From JACMNW01 sp963708425 (GTDB lineage Bacteria > Pseudomonadota > Alphaproteobacteria > Rhodobacterales > Rhodobacteraceae): a DNA stretch of 64,000 nucleotides. Under the pieces are notes generated by a model. It worked only from the letters and a program-made list of their open reading frames with translations, had not been told where the DNA came from and ran no database searches. Shown piece after piece: positions 61,412-64,000 of this stretch; position 1 is the stretch's first letter, and each line of letters starts with the position of its first letter. Where the stretch lies: NCBI GenBank assembly GCA_963708425.1, contig OY970206.1, positions 186,001 to 250,000 on the forward strand, read 5' to 3'. The position numbers were made by a program, and so were the translations under genes.

Positions 61412-61972
61412 ATGTCGGCGCTCAATATCAAAAAAGGCTCTACCAGCCATTCGGCTTATGATCTGCGTGATCCGAATGCGGAGGTGATCGAAACGCACAC
61501 GTTGGCGGTGCTGGTTGATAACGAAAGCGGGGTTCTAGCGCGGGTGATCGGGTTGTTTTCCGGACGCGGGTATAACATCGACAGCTTGACGGTAGCCGAG
61601 GTCGATCATACCGGGCATCGCAGCCGGATTACGGTGGTGACCACGGGCACGCCGCGGGTGATCGAGCAGATCAAGGCGCAGTTGACCCGGATGGTGCCAG
61701 TACATGAGGTGCATGATCTGACAGTAGAGGGGCCAGCCGTGCAGCGCGAACTGGCGCTGTTCAAAGTGGCGGGATCTGGGGATGCGCGGATTGAAGCGCT
61801 GCGGTTGGCCGAGATTTTTCGGGCCAATGTGGTGGATTCGACGCTGACCAGTTTTGTGTTCGAAATGACTGGGACGCCGGAAAAGATCGATGCGTTTGCC
61901 GATTTGATGCGGCCTTTGGGGTTGCGCGAGATTGCGCGGACCGGGGTTGCGGCGTTGTTGCGCGGGGTTTGA
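61412..61972 (+). CDS. ilvH: acetolactate synthase regulatory (small) subunit
   Basis: This 186-residue protein has an ACT domain at residues about 27-100 (HTLAVLVDNESGVLARVIGLFSGRGYNIDSLTV, read in parts) and the C-terminal ALS_ss domain (ELALFKVAGSGDARIEAL to RPLGLREIARTGVAAL). It binds valine for feedback inhibition of IlvB. It starts with GAAAGGGG upstream. It follows ilvB by 71 bp and is followed by two hairpins. Confidence 0.94.
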   Translation: MSALNIKKGSTSHSAYDLRDPNAEVIETHTLAVLVDNESGVLARVIGLFSGRGYNIDSLTVAEVDHTGHRSRITVVTTGTPRVIEQIKAQLTRMVPVHEVHDLTVEGPAVQRELALFKVAGSGDARIEALRLAEIFRANVVDSTLTSFVFEMTGTPEKIDAFADLMRPLGLREIARTGVAALLRGV

Positions 61973-61990
61973 ATTTGGGTGCATCGGAGT

Positions 61991-62011
61991 GGTGCGTGCG
62001 AAGCACGCACC
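61991..62011. repeat. GGTGCGTG-type hairpin repeat
   Basis: A perfect 9-bp stem (GGTGCGTGC/GCACGCACC) with a GAA loop lies 19 bp after ilvH. A related stem follows at 62037-62056. The sequence resembles dispersed palindromes I have seen in Rhodobacterales intergenic regions, which is recollection only. Confidence 0.6.
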
Positions 62012-62036
62012 TTACGGAGGGTGGTTTGTTAGGTAG

Positions 62037-62063
62037 GGTGCGTGGTTTCACGCACCGTTTTTT
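62037..62063 (+). terminator. intrinsic terminator after ilvH
   Basis: An 8-bp stem (GGTGCGTG/CACGCACC) with GTTT loop leads into GTTTTTT. It terminates the ilvBH transcript and lies before the convergent enoyl-CoA hydratase stop. Confidence 0.85.
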
Positions 62064-62073
62064 GCGGGCATAG

Positions 62074-62850
62074 TCAGCGCCCGGTAAAATAAGGCCGGCG
62101 TTTTTCCAGAAACGCGGCGACGCCTTCGCGAAAATCGCTGGTTTGACCGCATTCGCCTTGCAGGCGGGCTTCGAGTGCCAGTTGGGTGTTCAGGTCATTG
62201 GTGGGGCTGGCGCGGAGGGCTTGTTTCACGCGGGCATAGGCGGCGGTTGGGCCGGTGGCCAGATGGACGGCGCGGGCGTTCCAGTGGGCGGCGAAATCGG
62301 CGTCGGGGACGGCCTCGAATATCATGCCCCATTGGGCGGCTTCGGTGGCGGTGATTTTGTCGGCGAACAGGGCCGCCCCCATGGCGCGGGGCATGCCGAT
62401 CTGGCGGGGGAGCCAATAGGTGCCACCCGCGTCCGGGATCAGACCGATGCGGGTGAAGGATTGCGCGAAGCTGGCGCTGTGGGCGGCAATGACCACATCT
62501 GCGGCTAGGGCGAGGTTGGCCCCTGCCCCAACGGCAGCCCCGTTGACGGCGGCGATTGTGGGGATGGGGCAGTCGTAGATGGCGTTGAGAAGGGGCTCGT
62601 ATTCGTCGCGCAGCAGGCGTTCGAAATCGGCGGCGCCAAGGTTTGTAGCATCATCGAGGTCTTGGCCGGAACAGAACGCCCGGCCTGCGCCGGTGATGAC
62701 GAGGGCGCGGGCGCTTCGGCTGGCGTGTTGGATGGCGGCGAGCAGTTCCTGGCGCATGGTGGAGGTGAGGGCGTTCATCACCTCTGGCCGGTTCAAAGTA
62801 AGGACGGTGATGTCGTCAGCGTGGGTATAGGTGATGGTTTGGTAGGTCAT
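62074..62850 (-). CDS. enoyl-CoA hydratase/isomerase (PaaG-like)
   Basis: This 258-residue crotonase-fold protein has the oxyanion-hole segments TGAGRAFCSGQDLDD and AAVNGAAVGAGANLALAADV. The catalytic region FTRIGLIPDAGGTYWLPRQIG has Asp in place of the second catalytic Glu (PDAGG), as in PaaG-type isomerases. This suggests isomerase rather than hydratase activity, perhaps on phenylacetyl-CoA epoxide derivatives. No phenylacetate genes are adjacent. AAGGGTGG precedes the start at 62850. It is convergent with ilvH. Confidence 0.87.
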   Translation of the reverse strand: MTYQTITYTHADDITVLTLNRPEVMNALTSTMRQELLAAIQHASRSARALVITGAGRAFCSGQDLDDATNLGAADFERLLRDEYEPLLNAIYDCPIPTIAAVNGAAVGAGANLALAADVVIAAHSASFAQSFTRIGLIPDAGGTYWLPRQIGMPRAMGAALFADKITATEAAQWGMIFEAVPDADFAAHWNARAVHLATGPTAAYARVKQALRASPTNDLNTQLALEARLQGECGQTSDFREGVAAFLEKRRPYFTGR

Positions 62851-62916
62851 GGTGCCACCCTTTGCTGTTTTGCACAGCATAGCGGGCGGTGCCGATTGGC
62901 ATAGGAAAACACAGCG

Positions 62917-63384
62917 TCAGTCTTTGAGAATTTCGGCTAAGCGCTGTGTTTCAGTGGCGGAGAGTGGCGCGTCCGGGTCGGGCGCGGTGCGGCGACGGCG
63001 CAAGTACAGGGCGGCGACGGCCAATCCAGCGGCCAGCATTCCGGGGCCTGCCAGCCATAGGATCAGGTTGGACCCGGTGGTGGTGGGGTTTAGCAGAACG
63101 TATTCGCCGTAGCGATCGACGATGAAGGCGACGGCCTCGGCGTCGGTATCGCCTGCGGTGAGGCGTTCGCGCAGCAGCAGGCGCAGGTCGCGGGCGAGGC
63201 TGGCGTCGCTGTCGTCGATGTTTTCGTTGCGGCAGACAAGGCAGCGCAGGCCTTGCGAGATAGCACGGGCGCGGGATTCCAGCGCCGGGTCAGCCAGCAT
63301 TTCGTCGGGTTGCACAGCGAAAGCGGGCGTGGCAGTCAGGAATGCCGCGAGGATGAGGGCGCGAAGCTTCATTCGGCTATTCAT
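62917..63384 (-). CDS. ccmH: cytochrome c maturation protein CcmH
   Basis: This 155-residue protein has a signal peptide (to about residue 23, TPAFA), the haem-lyase redox motif RCLVCRNENIDDSDA and a C-terminal membrane helix (LILWLAGPGMLAAGLAVAAL). CcmH reduces apocytochrome c for haem attachment together with CcmF. It overlaps the ccmF stop by ATGA (63381-63384). The inner ATG at 63372 would give a shorter signal but the coupled start fits better. Confidence 0.93.
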   Translation of the reverse strand: MNSRMKLRALILAAFLTATPAFAVQPDEMLADPALESRARAISQGLRCLVCRNENIDDSDASLARDLRLLLRERLTAGDTDAEAVAFIVDRYGEYVLLNPTTTGSNLILWLAGPGMLAAGLAVAALYLRRRRTAPDPDAPLSATETQRLAEILKD

Positions 63385-64000
63385 TCGGCGGGCAGGCCTT
63401 GGGTGGGGGTGCGTCTTGCCCCGGCGGCGGCGCGGTAGCGGCGATCTGACAGGCTGAGAAGGCCACCGAGGGCCATCATCAGCGCACCGCCCCAGATCCA
63501 GTCGGCGAAGGGTTTGATGTAACTGCGCACTGCCCAGCCGCCGCCTTTTTGCGGATCACCGATGACGAGGTAGAGGTCGCGGAACAGGCCCTGGTCGATG
63601 GCGGCCTCAGTCGTGGGCATGGCTTGCACGGGGTAGAGGCGTTTTTCGGGGTAGAGGGTGGCGATTTCAGCACCTGCCCTGCTGACGCGCATTTCGGCGA
63701 TGGTGGCGGTGTAGTTCGGGCCCTGGACGCCTTTGACATCGGCGAGTTGCACGTCGTAGCGGCCTAGCGCGAAGCTGTCGCCGACGTTGATGACGCGGAT
63801 ATCTTCGGTGGACCAGGCATTCATCGCGGCGACAGCGAACATCGTGACGCCAAAGCCTGCGTGGGCGGTGGCCTTGCCCCATTCGGCGCGTGGCAGCCGG
63901 GTCAGGCGGGATAGGCGGGTTGAGGCCGCGTCCCGGCCAGTGCGGGACCACAGATCGGCCAGTGCGCCGTAGACCACCCAAATGCCAAGGCCAGCACCGA
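63381..64000 (-). CDS. ccmF: haem lyase CcmF, 3' part only
   Basis: The frame is open to the window edge and codes for the C-terminal 206 residues of CcmF. Seen are GAGLGIWVVYGALADLW, EWGKATAHAGFGVTMFAVAAMNAWS, read in two parts, the periplasmic stretch ending GLFRDLYLVIGDPQKGGGWAVRSYIKPF, read in parts, and a final helix (GGALMMALGGLLSLSDRRYR). These match the family end, where a conserved histidine binds haem. The N-terminal two thirds lie outside the window. It is translated just before ccmH. Confidence 0.93.
   Translation of the reverse strand, partial: GAGLGIWVVYGALADLWSRTGRDAASTRLSRLTRLPRAEWGKATAHAGFGVTMFAVAAMNAWSTEDIRVINVGDSFALGRYDVQLADVKGVQGPNYTATIAEMRVSRAGAEIATLYPEKRLYPVQAMPTTEAAIDQGLFRDLYLVIGDPQKGGGWAVRSYIKPFADWIWGGALMMALGGLLSLSDRRYRAAAGARRTPTQGLPAE

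Overview
The window looks like chromosomal DNA of an alphaproteobacterium of the order Rhodobacterales (Roseobacter group). This rests on several things seen here: a single-cysteine DksA, PstA and PstC with enlarged loops, a PAS_5 protein, a DUF2927 lipoprotein, a MoxR/CoxE pair, aspartate/glutamate leucyltransferase (Bpt), and a dGTPase divergent from an IscA-type protein. Genes are densely packed, with many 4-bp ATGA overlaps within operons and several convergent pairs whose stop codons overlap. I see no insertion sequence, prophage, CRISPR array, rRNA or plasmid gene. The only tRNA is tRNA-Leu(CAA).

Layout. 1-6.5 kb: a truncated DUF1499 gene after an agmatinase-type ureohydrolase, a secreted DUF6636-like protein, a small membrane protein, an M20 amidohydrolase, MazG, an iron-type periplasmic binding protein and a nucleoside hydrolase. 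6.5-13.8 kb: a complete phosphate regulon on the minus strand, phoR then pstS-pstC-pstA-pstB-phoU-phoB, with a three-unit Pho box before pstS. 14-21 kb: gamma-carbonic anhydrase, gmk, YicC, a PAS_5 protein, class II DAHP synthase, a GlxA/AraC regulator and a secreted sugar dehydrogenase. 21.5-30.8 kb: a branched-chain amino acid type ABC transporter (binding protein, two ATPases, two permeases), then a glycosyltransferase-like gene, a dimethylglycine/sarcosine dehydrogenase-like flavoprotein and a MobA-like nucleotidyltransferase. 30.8-32.4 kb: an orphan Hint-domain protein, about 0.9 kb with no convincing gene, and tRNA-Leu. 32.5-39.5 kb: housekeeping genes (YpfJ-type metallopeptidase, VTT-domain protein, DsbB, dGTPase, IscA/ErpA, exonuclease III, FAD monooxygenase, DksA). 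39.7-45.7 kb: MoxR ATPase, GNAT, DUF2927 lipoprotein, a 54-residue membrane protein, CoxE-type VWA protein, a membrane-anchored protein, DedA and M48 peptidase. 45.7-51.9 kb: PIN protein, RlmI-type methyltransferase, a lipoprotein, the Entner-Doudoroff genes edd and eda, and a VOC protein. 52-57 kb: glnE with a small downstream gene, DUF2852, bpt and a GST. 57-62 kb: PhoX phosphatase with its own Pho box, then ilvB-ilvH behind a transcription attenuator. 62-64 kb: enoyl-CoA hydratase, ccmH and the 3' part of ccmF.

How the parts work together. Phosphate control ties two distant loci: PhoR/PhoB sit beside the pst operon, and the same direct-repeat motif precedes phoX. The liv-type transporter followed by a demethylating flavoprotein suggests uptake and oxidation of an amino acid or methylated amine. 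edd and eda form the lower Entner-Doudoroff branch, with a perfect 16-bp LacI-family-like palindrome before edd. The clearest regulatory system is upstream of ilvB: a 15-codon leader containing Val-Val-Ile-Leu codons, a 10-bp antiterminator that overlaps the leader's last codons, and a perfect intrinsic terminator just before the ilvB start. All three can be read directly from the sequence. I found no clearly new defence or mobile system. The least explained stretches are the MoxR/VWA membrane cluster, the glycosyltransferase-like gene in the liv operon, and the Hint/noncoding/tRNA region.
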